Positions 10,985 to 22,650 of a DNA stretch of 64,000 nt are shown piece after piece. The number at the start of each line of letters is the position of its first letter. Position 1 is the first letter of the stretch. The position numbers and the translations under genes are program-made. Source of the DNA: Helianthus annuus (lineage: Eukaryota; Streptophyta; Magnoliopsida; Asterales; Asteraceae); contig NC_035445.2 in the NCBI RefSeq assembly GCF_002127325.2, forward strand, positions 81,772,383 through 81,836,382. Reading direction: 5' to 3'. Under the pieces are notes generated by a model. The model was not told the origin of the DNA, ran no database searches, and worked only from the letters and a program-made list of their open reading frames with translations.

Positions 10985-12084
10985 TTGTTCAGTTTTGGAC
11001 AATCTGGCCTAAGATGTCCAGCTTCTCCACAGTTGTAGCAGACTGAAAATCTCTTCCTCCTGCAGTCTTCTTCTTGATGCCCCGGAATTTTGCAAAAATT
11101 GCAATATCCTTTGCATCTTCCAAAATGCTTCCTTTTGCAAGAATTGCAAAATGGGCTAGTGGAAGATTGCCCATTTCCTCCTTTCTTGAAATTGTTATGG
11201 TTACCCGGACGGAATCCTTGGGTAATCTTTTGGGCTACTTCCTTCCTTCTATTTCTTCTCTTGTCCGTACTAGTTCGTCAGTCAGAGTATTGGCTAAATC
11301 CACCGCATCATCAATCGTGCGAGGTTTCGCAGCCTTGACGATATTACGGATTTCAGCAATCAATCCCCAAATATAACGAGAAATAAGTACCGGCTCAGGC
11401 AAAGCCAGGGTTGGTACTACTCGAGCATACTCGAAGAATGTTGAAGTATACCTTCGACAATCTACATCCACCATCCGGTGGGTTAGAAACTTATTTGTCA
11501 TTTGTTCCTTTTCATACTCGGGATAGAATTTTCTTTCTATAAAGCTCTTAAATTCTTCCCAGTTCATAGCATACGCCATCCTTCTTCCTTTTGCTTGTAA
11601 CACCGTATTCCACCATTCTAGTGCCCCTTCTTTGAAAAGGTTTGACGCGTACATGACCTGATCATCCTGAGCACATTTACTTATGGCAATTACTGCCTTG
11701 GTTTTCTCTAACCAACGTAGTGCCGCAGTCGCTCCTTCATTGCCTGCAACCAGGCGTTGCAGCTTTCATTTTCTTAGGAGGAGGAGCTTGTCGTGGTTCA
11801 TTCTCATGATTAGTATGATTATTGCCTCTGTTTACGCTATTACTGAAGTTATCTTCAGAAATACGTTTGCTAGGAACGATTTGTTGTGGTTCTATTGGAT
11901 TTTTAACAGCAGCAACGATTGCTGGAATAGCGTTGGCTATCCCTTGAGCAACTATTGCTGGAATAGCGTTGGCTATCCTTTGAGCAACGATATTTTCTAT
12001 ATCCTGCCTAGTCATATATTGATCCCCCGGTTGTAGCTCAGATTGATTAACCTCATTAACTGGTTTATTACTAGCGTTTTCCAT
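10985..12084 (-). pseudogene. Element A gag with zinc knuckles, frameshifted
   Basis: The N-terminal part is at 11737-12084 (MENASNKPVNEVNQ onward) and the capsid part at 11235-11654 (MYASNLFKEGALEWWNTV). They are separated by a frame change near 11740. Two zinc knuckles follow: CNFCKIPGHQEEDC and CYNCGEAGHLRPDC (about 11000-11110). A 33-bp in-frame tandem duplication (IANAIPAIVAQ, twice) is visible at about 11907-11972. Confidence 0.85.
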
Positions 12085-12326
12085 CTGATAATATATTTAT
12101 TAGTATTAATAATAACAATTATACATAAAATAATTATATTAATTTCACAATACGCATATAGCCAAACTTATTGATGTCTTGATTTCCATTTATATTTAAT
12201 AGTATGCATCAATACACACCATTATCTTACAAAGTTTTATTTTAGGTTATTTTACAGACTGATTATGACTATTACTATTATACAACCACAGTTCCATAAA
12301 TCCCCTATCCTCTGTCAGATAATATT

Positions 12327-12896
12327 CTAGTAACGGCGTTCCCTCTCATTGTATTTCCAGGAGATCTGTCCCCCAATCTCTTGGATCCTATTCCCAGTAT
12401 CCATTAGTTCTTTGCCAAAGTGGCAGAGTTCAGCCATATTCTCGTTACTCATTGGTAGATTTGGTAAAGGTTCTGGATTGAACTGAGGGAAAAACTTGTA
12501 GGGATTGTTTTGGAACTGTATTTCATTAGTTAACCATTCGTCTATTTGTGAGTGGATTGAAGGATTTGGAATAGCTGGTTCTAAGTTCATTGGTAGTTGT
12601 GTTTCAAGAAAGTGAATAAAAACATTTTCATTAACAGGCTTAATAGTATTATAGTTTGTCAATAAAAAATCTAGCTCTTCCTGAGATGGTAACCCTTCAA
12701 TTTGTCTAGAACTTTCCCCAATTTCTATTTTCTTAGGCTTGGGTTTCTTGAGAGGTAAAGCGTTGAATTCTATAGGTTCTTCTATGTCTGGTATATACCT
12801 ATTGAAATCTCTGGAAACCTCTATTCTTACTGGATAGAGATTTAAATTCTGAAGGGCGTCAGACAAGTCACTCATGCTGTTTAGCAAAATACACAC
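12327..12896 (-). CDS. Intact accessory ORF in element A leader, upstream of gag
   Basis: This 189-codon frame (or 182 from the second Met at 12875, MSDLSDALQNLNLYPVR) is uninterrupted, whereas every other frame of element A is broken. It lies between the primer-binding site (13250-13261) and gag. The protein is acidic and Pro/Asn-rich with a basic patch (PLKKPKPKKIEIG) and no domain I recognise. A gag-proximal extra ORF is not part of the standard Tekay gene set. It could be an uncommon accessory protein of this family or an extended leader ORF. I cannot assign a function. Confidence 0.5.
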   Translation of the reverse strand: MCILLNSMSDLSDALQNLNLYPVRIEVSRDFNRYIPDIEEPIEFNALPLKKPKPKKIEIGESSRQIEGLPSQEELDFLLTNYNTIKPVNENVFIHFLETQLPMNLEPAIPNPSIHSQIDEWLTNEIQFQNNPYKFFPQFNPEPLPNLPMSNENMAELCHFGKELMDTGNRIQEIGGQISWKYNERERRY

Positions 12897-13249
12897 AATT
12901 ACTAAGTTAAAATTTATAGCAAAATTTTATAGAAAAACTTTTAAATATTATTTCATACTGGGTAACCACCAAAATAACTGAAATTTAAAACACACTAGGT
13001 TTTATTTGTAAATTTATTTATTTACTGAATAAGGTTTCTAGACGGTAGATAATAAAGGTGCTAAAACTTGGGTCAAATTATTTAAGGATTTGCATTAATC
13101 GCTACATTGGCTAGCATATAAAGATCTGCCCATACTGCACATAATTAGTCAGATAATAAAACACATAATCACAAAATAGCAATTAGAAATTCCTAAGTTT
13201 TTCTCAATTACTTTAATAGGCTAAAATCAATAGTAAGCTTAAATCAGTG

Positions 13250-13261
13250 GCTCTGATACCA
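13250..13261 (-). promoter_or_regulatory. Element A primer-binding site (tRNA-iMet type)
   Basis: The minus strand reads TGGTATCAGAGC, complementary to the 3' end of initiator tRNA-Met. It lies eight bases inside the 5' LTR. Confidence 0.88.
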
Positions 13262-13269
13262 CCTTTTTC

Positions 13270-14698
13270 TGTCATGGCCCCCGACCTGGTTTGACCCGTT
13301 TCAAGAGCTGCGGGACAGAAATCCCATGGTAATTAGGCGACAGCGGAAGTCTTTTAAAACATGATCTTTCAATATTTAAAACTGCCCGTTTACATAATTT
13401 AGGGATAAAACCCCGATAATTTACAATCATTTGATTTCACTGGGAAATCTTTTATCTTACAAAACATGTTTCTTTATTTTATCATGAGCCACTTTCTTAA
13501 GCTTGTAGTGCTTCACGGCACTTTTTCCTGGATCATAACAGATCACCTGAAACATGTTTGAAAAAGGTTTTGTCAGCGGGAAATACTGAGTGAGTTCATT
13601 CAGGTTTTATAAAATGACCCTTAGTTATAAAATTACAGCATAAGAGTGATTACAATGGTTTATATCTTATTTTTATCTGGCGCCGTGTCACAATGGTGAC
13701 ATGTCACAATGGTGACGATGGTCATACCACTATTAGGTCAATGAACCCAAATAGTGATGATTATCCCTAGTAGGTAAATGAACCTAACTGGGAGAAAAAT
13801 AGTAATGTGCACAATACCCCACTAGCCAGTGATTCAAGATAACCACGACCTAATCCCTGTAATTATAACTTTTGAAAAATAATTTGGAGTATTGTAAAAC
13901 AGTTGATAAAAAGAGAATGACTCACATTGCAGATTTAACGAGCAGAGTATAAGCCTACTGATTAGCCTTGATTAACCTAATTTAATTCACAATACATGCA
14001 AACGGGGTTAGTAACTAGTTACGAAAATTCACGAGATTAAACCCTCACAACGATTAACAAAGTGCAATACTTAACAATTCAGCGGATTCACAACGAATGA
14101 CAGAGTATAGCCCGAGTTCGGACAACACTCAAACATTCAAGTCGAAATCACGATGAATGACAAAGTATAAACTCAATTTGAGCAGCACTTAATCATACGT
14201 TGGATAGTTTCAATCGATCGGACGTTGAATCGTAATAGCGATCGAGTTATGACCCTGATTGCGGCAGCGATTTGTGAATCGTGTGTGTTAATTGTGGTAA
14301 ACAGAACGTAACTCAGTGCCTAAAACGAATTTCTTCGTCGAACATACGCAGAATATCAAGTGCCAATGTCTGCTATTTATACACAAAATTTGACAGGCTT
14401 ACGGACCGTAAAGAATTTTACCCTTACGGTCCGTAAAGGACACCTGACCACTATAGGGTAGCCAGTTCTGGGACTAGCTTTGCTGAGTTAACTGTACGAT
14501 CAATTTCATTTTATACAGCAAATATTGAAGATAAATGTCTACCAGGGTTTATCCCCCCTGAGTTTTAGGGGCCCTGATCCTGATTCCGATTATTTTGAAA
14601 ATTTTAGGGTTTGCGCAGAATCACTTGGGTGTCTTAATTAGAGTTTTCTTAATAGATAATTACCATACTAAGTATTAGTTTTAGTGAGAGTTGTTACA
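13270..14698 (-). repeat. Element A 5' LTR
   Basis: This 1429-bp LTR runs from TGTCATGGCCCC to GTTGTTACA on the plus strand. It holds a palindrome-rich segment near 14396-14446 (CTTACGG and CCGTAAAG arms, twice) that is partly deleted in the other LTR. Confidence 0.93.
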
Positions 14699-14907
14699 GC
14701 AGCCGTCCTAGAAGGAGCGACCGAGGCGCTCGCAAACCCCGGTGGTGCTTCTGCTACAAACTCTTGGTCCAAAGACCTGGTTATGGCGGGTGAGGCCGGC
14801 ATGGTGGTAACCACAGAACTCGTCACCAGTAACGGATTACTGGTAATCACTGCTTGATTTAGTGTTGTTTCCATGTTCTGATCGCTTGCCATTGGGTCTA
14901 AGTTCAC
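14699..14907 (-). pseudogene. Tat gag N-terminus, severed from the rest by element A
   Basis: The frame begins MNLDPMASDQNMETTLNQ and runs to the insertion point at 14699. The gag frame resumes at 7144 beyond element A. The shared bases at the junctions are the element A target-site duplication. The text is Ser/Thr/Ala-rich, as in the N-terminal part of Tat Gag. Confidence 0.75.
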
Positions 14908-14922
14908 GGATGTTACTGAAGG

Positions 14923-14941
14923 GTCCCACGGATGGTGCCAA
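14923..14941 (-). promoter_or_regulatory. Tat primer-binding site region
   Basis: The minus strand reads TTGGCACCATCCGTGGGAC directly next to the LTR end. Many Tat elements have the very similar TTGGCGCCGTCTGTGGG there. The priming tRNA is not certain. Confidence 0.6.
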
Positions 14942-15340
14942 TGAAGAAATAGTGACCTGAACGGTAGGCTCCGACTAGGACTTCAACTCTTGGCGATCCG
15001 AACAACTGACTGCAAAACAGAACACCATTAGGACTCGTTACAGGAATGGGGTTATTCCTGTAACCACCCTCTGGCATGAGAATAAGTCTCGGTTTGGGAG
15101 TAAAAGAATATGTGTAGAGAGATAGATAGTAAACGAGAGCAGAAGATGCATACCTTTGATGTTTACCTCTATTTTTAGTTTACCATTAGGGTTTCCTCTA
15201 AGTTAGGATGGGCTCCGATAAGTTAGTGATTTGCATGATCTTCCCAAAAGATTGGGGATTCGGTTACGTGGTTTATCCATGCAGAATAGAAGATTCTAGA
15301 ATAAACATATGTATTTATATATTTCTAATAAAATAATAGG
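14942..15340 (-). repeat. Tat 5' LTR, outer end not resolved
   Basis: The inner end starts TGAAGAAAT next to the primer-binding site. The partner LTR is outside the window, so the outer end near 15340 is only bounded by the copia fragment that follows. Confidence 0.5.
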
Positions 15341-16009
15341 TAATGACCGGGTCAGGTTAGCCGTTCCGGGTCATACCTCGTCACCCGCCAGCATCTGTTC
15401 AATATTCTGTATTAGCCATGAAAAAACGACTAAGTCGTCAAGTTCCCATTATTCATAGGTTTCATGGTTTCGATCTGGTTGGTTTGAAGTTAATTGTTTC
15501 AGCAAGTTTTTTGACCTTCCGCCTATAGCTACCCAAATCATCGGGTCCATAGTACATAGTTTTGACTATTAAGTTTCAAATTGATCCGTAAAGTATTATA
15601 TAGTGTTGCGCTTTTTGGCTGGGAATTTTTGAGTAAATTGGCAAGTTGTAAGGTGAGATCATTACACCTTCGTAGGCCATGGTGACTCGATTATCACTGG
15701 TTGTGAGGTGGGTAGATGATGAGCAGGTTAAAAGCTGATACCATCTTATCAAGAGAAAATTAAAGGAAAAATTGTATTGAAGAGAAATTGTATTACTTGA
15801 TGTTTTTACAAGTTAATTATACATCACTATTTATATTGTTGTACAATGATCCTAAATAAAGAAACCAAGTTATGGCTGTAATTCTTGGACCAATGGAAAC
15901 GTTATATATTTGGCCTCTAATCTTGGGATATGATGTGAATAAAAGCCAATCTTGTTGATCCCTTGAATTCTTTTTAATTATAAAATATTTCTTTCTTTCA
16001 ACACCAACA
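15340..16009 (-). mobile_element. Ty1/copia fragment: one LTR, primer-binding site and start of gag
   Basis: On the minus strand a LTR begins TGTTGGTGTTGAAAG at 16009 and ends near 15746. A primer-binding site TGGTATCAG follows (15735-15743), and then a leader with ATGGCCTACGAAGG. Broken gag-like text such as DDLVVFSWLIQNIE lies near 15420. The body is truncated at the Tat LTR. From 16010 to 16451 I see only AT-rich unique sequence without a gene. Confidence 0.55.
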
Positions 16010-16451
16010 TCTATTTAATGTAATTAATAATAATAAAAAGCTAAATAAATAGAAAAAACCTAAAAGTCGGATATAGATGGTGATTAACTTTTATTTCACA
16101 CATTAGAAACCAATAATTTAGAAATCCTATATTTTTGTCATATTTATTGTTATAACGTCAATCGTCGTTTTAGAAAAATAGCTTATATAATTTGTTTTTG
16201 TTTTCGGCTCAGCCAAGGCACTTAAATTTTCATGGACGGCTCTACCCCCTAACCAAACTTTGTCTACATTTTTTCTATCTTTTTTAATCTGTTTTTCATC
16301 TTTAAAAGTGTTATTATGCATCTTTTTCTACAATTCTCATATTCGTTGTCCCAAAAACCAAAAAGAAATTGATTTTACCCGACTAACACCTTCTTCAATC
16401 ACCGACTGAGCACCGCCGTAAACTATATACCTTCGTTCATATGTGAAACCA

Positions 16452-16667
16452 TGTTAGCTTCGAAATGAGAAACAGAATACAGAAGAGGAATTTCACACAA
16501 TCTAAGCTAATTCATTGCTCATCACCAACTAACATTTATACATTGACTCAACTACCTTTTTCGCCTACTAACAGACTTTAACAAACTAACAGAAACTTAG
16601 TACATTTGGGACACAATTAGTCCCTATACTTCTATTTATTACACTTTTATCCAAAACAATAGTAACA
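16452..16667 (-). repeat. Element B 3' LTR
   Basis: This 216-bp LTR runs from TGTTAGCTTCG to AATAGTAACA on the plus strand and matches 22442-22650 and 30989-31200. Adjacent on its right is the polypurine tract (AAGGAGGGGAGTTA on the minus strand). Confidence 0.92.
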
Positions 16668-16686
16668 TAACTCCCCTCCTTAACAA

Positions 16687-16706
16687 ATTTCTTGTCCTCA
16701 AGAAAT
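16687..16706 (-). promoter_or_regulatory. Hairpin upstream of element B polypurine tract
   Basis: The arms ATTTCTTG (16687-16694) and CAAGAAAT (16699-16706) pair perfectly around a 4-nt loop (AGGA on the element strand). Nineteen bases separate it from the LTR. The arms differ from those of element A but the loop is the same. Confidence 0.7.
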
Positions 16707-16707
16707 C

Positions 16708-17830
16708 AAGCCTGGAAAACGCAACTTGAACTCTTCTAAATACTCCCATGAAGCTTCTGAAATTGGAAGATCTTGCCAATGAACAAAGATTTACTGAACC
16801 ATCTTATCATCTTTACGTACCACTCGCTTATCCACCACAGCTCTTGGTTGTAACACAAAGCGAGGGCCAGTTGGTAATGGTAACACGTGTACATTGGACC
16901 CATGAGCTTTTTTTAACAGTGACACATGAAATACTGGATGAATTTGCGAAGTTGCCGGCAAATCCAACTTACAAGCAACACTACCAACTTTCTCCAATAC
17001 TAAGAAAGGACCAAAGTAACGAGGCCCTAGCTTAGAATATTTGTTAATCCGGAGAGATGTTTGAATAAAAGACCTCAACTTCAAATAAACCCAATCCCTT
17101 ACTTCAAAAGAACTCTCACTTCTATTCTTATCCGCATATTGTTTCATACAGTTCCTTGCCTGCAATAGAGACTGTTTTAACTGAGTTAACATCACCCCTA
17201 TCTCTATGTAAAACTTCTACTGCAGCCATAGTAGTATCCCATCAATATATGGAATATATATAGGAGGAGGGAAACCATACAAAGCTTCAAAGGACTGATC
17301 TTGATTGCAGAGTGATAAGTGACATTATACCACCATTCAGCTAAGCTCAACCATTTCAATCATTGTTTAGGATCATGCATACATATGCACCGCAGATATG
17401 TCTCTAAACATCGATTAAGAACTTCCGTTTAACCATCACTATACGGATCATATGCTGTAGAAAAAGAAAATTGTACCCCTTGTAAACGCATGAATTCATT
17501 CCAGAACTGGCTCAAAAATATTGAATCTCTATCAGTCACAATTGTCATAGGACACCCATGTAATTTGAACACTGAGTCCATAAAAACCTGAACCACTTGA
17601 GGAGCAGTATACGGATGCGACAAGGGTATAAAATGTGCATACTTAGTCATTCTATCGATGACTACAAAAATAGTATCCTTCCTTTGAGATTTTGGTAAGC
17701 CACCAATAAAATCCATCGACACATCAGTAAAAACATGAGCAGGAACATGTAATGGCTGCAACAATCCTGGATTTGATACTGGCTCATACTTGGCTTGTTG
17801 ACATATGTGACATGCTTTAACAAAGTTATA
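16708..17830 (-). pseudogene. Element B integrase and chromodomain, broken
   Basis: The zinc-binding tail (CHICQQAKYEP) precedes the core (DVSMDFIGGLPKSQRKDT, IVTDRDSIFLSQFWNEF). A stop replaces the residue after FSTAYDPYSDG, before the catalytic Glu. After a gap the C-terminal domain resumes at 17195 (LLQARNCMKQYADKNRS, RYFGPFLVLEKVG). A stop at 16791 interrupts the chromodomain tail (IFVHWQDLPISEASWEYLEE). Confidence 0.82.
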
Positions 17831-17848
17831 AACTAAACTCTTAAAATA

Positions 17849-18762
17849 TTATTGAGGATTTACTACAAACTCGAATAAACCTTGATGGGTTCTAAAAGCA
17901 GTTTTATGAACATCTGCCTCATCCATTCTGATATAATGATAACCAGCCCTGAGATCCAACTTAGAAAAGACAGAAGCACCCCCTAATGCATCCAATAATT
18001 CTTCAATTAACGGTATAGGAAATCTGTTCTTTACTATAGCTTCATTCAATTCTCTATAATCAACACAAAATCTCCAAGATCCGTCCTTCTTCTTAACTAG
18101 CACAACAGGAGAAGAAAAAGCACTCTTACTTTCCCTCACCACTCATGTATCCAACAACAACTCCTGAGTCACCTTTTCCAATACATCTTTTTGAGCTCTA
18201 GGATACCTATAAGCTCGTTGATTTATAGTAACATTCTCATCTTTCAGAACAATCTTGTGATCACAATTTCTTTCAGGCGTTAATGCTGTAGGAACTTCAA
18301 AGATGTCAACATATTTCTCCAGTAATTCTTGTAGAACCTTACTTGTTTCAATATTAGTGACCTTAGTCTCATGTTGATAACCACCTCCTTCTACTTGCAG
18401 ATTGAACATCTGAGCCACTGTTACATAACCTCTTTTAACTCAGTCCACTGTTCATCTGTCTTGAACTTCATAGTGAGTTTTTTTAAAATTCCATATGATA
18501 AGGCCTGTAACCACTGAACCCCTAAGACCATATCATAGTTACTTAGCGGTATCAACATTACATCAGCATTAAACCATTTATTCTGCATGACCCATTTGAA
18601 GTTTTCACACAACTTTGTACAAGACATCTCATTCCCATCAGCTACTGTAATACTTAAAACTCCAACATCTTTAGTCGGGCAACCCATTCTTGTAGCCAAC
18701 TCCAAATTCAGAAAATTATGAGTGGAACCTGAATCAATTAAAATGCAAACATTTTGTACCAA
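17849..18762 (-). pseudogene. Element B protease and N-terminal half of RT
   Basis: The protease contains CILIDSGSTHNFLNLELA (DSGS active site). The RT half contains [20 protein letters not shown] and [15 protein letters not shown]. The sequence then jumps at 17849 to the integrase zinc finger. The second half of RT including the YVDD region, all of RNase H and the start of integrase are deleted. Confidence 0.82.
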
Positions 18763-19843
18763 TTGACCCTTTTACCCTCATTGTTGAATAAGAAGGTACC
18801 CCCATAAGAGCATTCAAATATAACTTTGGTTCTTGAATCTCTTGTGACATAATGTCCCCCAAATCTACTTCCTCATTATCCCCCACCTCAATTAACTCAA
18901 TGGAGAATATCTGCTTACTCTTACACACATGCCCAGGGTTATATTTGTCATTACACCCAAAACATTCGCCTTTAGCCCTCTTATCTTCAATCTCTTTATG
19001 TGTCAATCGTCTAGAATTGAGAGGTCTTGGTTTCTTCAAAGGAGCAGGTAACAATGACAGATTAGTTGAACTATTTTTAACAGGAGACTTCTTACTATAA
19101 TCTGCACTCCTATTATTATAAGCAGGTCTGACAAAACTTTTAGCGGGAATAGGTTGTATTGCAGTTAGTGACTCTTCTTGCATTTTTGCCAACATATAAG
19201 CCTCATGCAGACTACCAGGCCTTAACAACCTAACTGGAAACCCTATTTCAAGTAACAGCTCTTAAAAACAGACTTACAACATACTCATCACATATTGACA
19301 CTTTTGTTAAAGCTAAATCGAATTCTTGACATAATTCCTTTAAAGTCCCTGTTTGCTTCAAGAAGTTAATGCTCCCACAGCATCTTGATTCAAGAAAACC
19401 CCAAATCTGGCAGTTATAAAATTCTTATATTCTGACCACAACATATCCTCTATACTTCCTCCTCTCGATGTAACAAACAATTGATGCCACAATACAACTA
19501 TATCTTCCATATGAATAATAGCATACCTGATTTTCAAGTGTTCCAGAGTTTCATCAATTGTAAAGAATTGCTCCACTCTCCACATCCATCCTTCCAAATT
19601 TTCTCCACTGAACTTAGGAAAATCCATCTTAGTTAGCCTATTATTGAAGCTATTGTATGACGGACCAGGATTGTCGTTTTCTTGATTAACAGTTGCTTGG
19701 TTAACATTCATCAACTGAATACTCTGCAAAATCTCTGTCATCTGAGCTTTAATGGACACCAAATTTTCTACAAATCTATTAATTACATTTTCTTGATCTT
19801 GCATTTGTTGTTCTATCGTTTGATTGCGAGTCGTCATACTCAA
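18763..19843 (-). pseudogene. Element B gag
   Basis: The start is MSMTTRNQTIEQQMQDQ at 19843. Capsid text includes RLTKMDFPKFSGENLEGWMW, and a single zinc knuckle CFGCNDKYNPGHVC lies near 18930. A frameshift or stop around 19260-19358 splits the frame. The upstream leader runs to 20008, where the C LTR begins. Confidence 0.82.
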
Positions 19844-20008
19844 TTACTAAAAGGAATTGACTGAAACAATGATCAATTCAAGAAATTGAAATGAAATTGC
19901 AACAAATGGTTAATTCAGTGAAATCGAATCGAATTTGTGACTGAATTTAAACGAAATGAACTTCCGGTAGGGTTCTGATCAAGAGCTTGGCCGAGGATCG
20001 GCAGCTCT

Positions 20009-22426
20009 TGTAACGCCCGGCTCTTTTGTACTTTCCATTTATAGAAAGTTTTGTTCGTATTTCTATTTTTGGAAACCTTGTATTCTTGTAATCGTTCCTT
20101 TCTTTGTAATCATTGTTAAACCGAGACTTGAACCATTAATGAAACTTGTATTTTGTTACATTATTATTGCACGCACTCTAATTATGCTCGTATGTTCGAT
20201 TAGTGAATCAATTTGTGCTTGAACGTTATTCTTGGAAACTATGTGCTAAACTTGTAATTAAACTAAACTTATGCATTGAACGTGTTTTGAACTAGAACGA
20301 TACTTGGTTATGACATTTATACGCTTAATTATACTTTGATTATGATCTTCGTACTTGATTTCACCTTATACTATGCCTTTATGACCAAACAAGTCCCTAA
20401 GCTATTAAAAAGGCACCTAAATGAATCAAACATAAACTCCAGGGGCCTAAGTGTAACAAAACGAAAGTTTGGAGAACCATACCCGCCGCGTGACGCGAAG
20501 GGGCTTGGCGTCACGCGAGCCCCTTGTTTCGGTAGAATGTGTTTCTTTGAGCTGGTTGCACGAAATCCCATTAATCTAACCCACCCAATCACCTTTAATC
20601 CACCTCTAATCACCTCCAATCATCTTATAACTCCTCCATTATAAATACCCACCTTCTCCAACCCATTTGACACTTTCACAACTCCTAAATCTTTACAAAA
20701 GTGAGTGTAACTTGCTCATTTCTCAACCAAATCACTTGGTTCTTCTTCCTATTGCTTTGTTATGTCCTTGGGTTTGAATCCTTGGTTTTTCCTTGGAAGA
20801 ATCATGCTTGGATTTGCCCTAAAATGGACTAAAACTTTCTGTTTTGTTTATTATTATTCAACAACTTGTTATTTCTTATCAAACTTGAGCCTACTCACCT
20901 CACACCTATGTCCTAATGCTTACAACACTTCTCGTGGTTGGTTAAGCTTAAAAACAAGGTTGAGACACTTAAAAATCAGAGGATTAAACCTCATAAACTT
21001 GGTTTTTTGTTTAGGGTTTTAACCCACAAGTCATGTCAAACTTAGACTTTGATGCATGAGTGATTATGGAACAACTTGGGTTGTCCAAACATACAATCCT
21101 CACATAATTTGATGATTTCTATTAGTTTAGTTTATCTTACATACTTGTATAGACCTTAGTTCGTGACCCTCCTTGGTTGTCTTTACATCAAGTGAAGTGG
21201 TGAACATCAAAGGGGTGCCTAAATGGAAGCTTAGTCTTCCTACCCCATACATGACATCCTTGTAACTAGAGGTGCCTAAATGGAGATTTAATCTTCTACC
21301 ACCTACTTGAAATATTGGACCTAAATAATATGTAATATTTAACCTAAGTATAAGCACATACCTATTCGAACCTTTGATGTTAAACTTATGTTTATATGTT
21401 AAAGAAGTAGAACATCATCCAAGGCCTAAACCTTAATATGATTCTAATGGTTTACTACCCATGAAAAACATTAAATAACCATATTGGTTACCTAGTTTCA
21501 TATGATGGTTATAAGGTTTAAAAGATGATTATTTTTATACACGTATATATTGTCTTTATGCTAAGTTATTCCATATTCTTAATCTTCCGTAAACGCCAAA
21601 CTCACACACCTACGTTTCCTCGTGTAGAAGGACTAGGTGCTCCAAGTTAAATCATCCACCAAACTTACTCTCGGATATTCAAGTCAAGACTTGTAAACCG
21701 TGAGTATACTCGATCCCTTTTTCCCCTTTACACTTTGGGATGCAACATGTATACCTATTCAAAACAACTTTTATGCTTAAACAAAACATACTCTATCTAT
21801 GAACGAAACATGAAACTATTGTGAATTTTTGCTATGCTTGTATGCTCTATGAGCGATTTGGAACGTTATACGCTCATTAACTTTGCTAGCCCACCTTAAC
21901 AATTATAGCGCTATAGGATTGACGCCACGCCCGTTATTCTTGTGGGTATTATTAAGTTAAACTTTACCACCCCGCTAAACTTTTGGGATTAGGCTTGTTA
22001 TGCGTTGTATTCTTGGGTTTGATCATATTGTACGCCAAAAATTGCATTGCTAGTAATTTACACATTATGTAACATGTTGGATATGAGTTTTTATTCTATT
22101 ATGCTATGTAGTCAAACTTGTATACTCACCTTTGCTTTTGCATTGAACTCTATTTTAATACATGTTGCAGGTTAATTGTTGAGGTGATATTCAAGATGAA
22201 ACAAGATTTAGGGTGGACTAGATACACACCTAGATTAATTTACCTTTTATTGTTATGATTTATGTTGAAACAATGTTGTTATCTTTATTTGAATTTTGTA
22301 TGACATTAGTATTGGAAATGAAATTTGAATTTAATTAAATATTGTCACATAGTGTTATGAAGTCTCTTCCAATCTATACACACTTCGTCTCATCCCGATG
22401 TTTCCCCCATCGGTTGGGGTGTGACA
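20009..22426 (+). repeat. Element C LTR, left copy, inserted in element B
   Basis: The copy runs from TGTAACGCCCGG to GGGGTGTGACA. The 5-bp flanks GCTCT (20004-20008) and GCTCT (22427-22431) are a perfect target-site duplication, so the LTR ends are certain. The sequence after it is element B, not the C internal region, so here it behaves as a solo LTR. It lacks about 62 bp (near 20695) but has an extra 47 bp (near 21055) relative to the other copy. Confidence 0.9.
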
Positions 22427-22438
22427 GCTCTGATACCA
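22427..22438 (-). promoter_or_regulatory. Element B primer-binding site, cut by the C LTR
   Basis: The minus strand reads TGGTATCAGAGC next to the B 5' LTR. The first five bases on the plus strand, GCTCT, are the target-site duplication of the C insertion. Confidence 0.85.
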
Positions 22439-22441
22439 GTT

Positions 22442-22650
22442 TGTTAGCTTCGAAATGAGAAACAGAAGAGGAATTTCACACAATCAAAGCTAATTCATTG
22501 CTCGTCACCAACTAACATTTATACAATGACTCAACTAACTTTCCCGCCTACTAACAGACTCTAACAAACTAACATAAACTTATTACATTTGTGACACAAT
22601 TAGTCCCTATACTTCTATTTATTACACTTTTATCCAAAACAATAGTAACA
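22442..22650 (-). repeat. Element B 5' LTR
   Basis: This 209-bp copy matches 16452-16667 but lacks a few bases (ATACAG in the GAAACAG region). The AACCA target-site duplication follows directly. Confidence 0.9.

Larger units (their letters stand above)
7145..14698 (-). mobile_element. Element A: Tekay-type chromovirus (Ty3/gypsy), nested in Tat gag
   Basis: Two direct LTRs (7145-8569 and 13270-14698) flank 4.7 kb of minus-strand gag-pol. The 5-bp flanks are ACAGC on the left and GCAGC on the right, a one-mismatch target-site duplication. A tRNA-Met type primer-binding site adjoins the right LTR and a polypurine tract adjoins the left one. The pol is damaged by frameshifts and lacks the integrase catalytic core, so it is non-autonomous. 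Tekay assignment rests on the C-terminal text after the GPF motif and the chromodomain-like tail. Confidence 0.9.
1..15340 (-). mobile_element. Tat-lineage Ty3/gypsy retrotransposon, decayed, split by nested element A
   Basis: Minus-strand order from right to left is 5' LTR (from 14942), primer-binding site, gag, protease, RT, RNase H, a second RNase H and integrase, with an opposite-strand ORF at the left edge. RT text such as DLNKACPKDAYPLP, and a second RNase H beginning LYTDGSSSGKGSGAGL, are typical of the Tat/Ogre branch. The element is dead: reading frames are broken by stops and frameshifts, and key residues of protease and RT are changed. Element A (7145-14698) is inserted in gag. The 3' LTR lies beyond the left edge of the window, and the right LTR end near 15340 is not resolved. 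Confidence 0.85.
16452..22650 (-). mobile_element. Element B: Reina-type chromovirus, disrupted by a C LTR
   Basis: Short direct LTRs (16452-16667 and 22442-22650) are flanked by a perfect target-site duplication AACCA (16447-16451 and 22651-22655). The integrase C-terminus (QYADKNRSESSFEVRDWVYL, then FHVSLLKKAHG) and the LTR of about 210 bp are typical of the Reina clade. Its coding region is internally deleted. A 2418-bp LTR of element C is inserted between its gag and its 5' LTR, cutting the primer-binding site. Confidence 0.9.
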
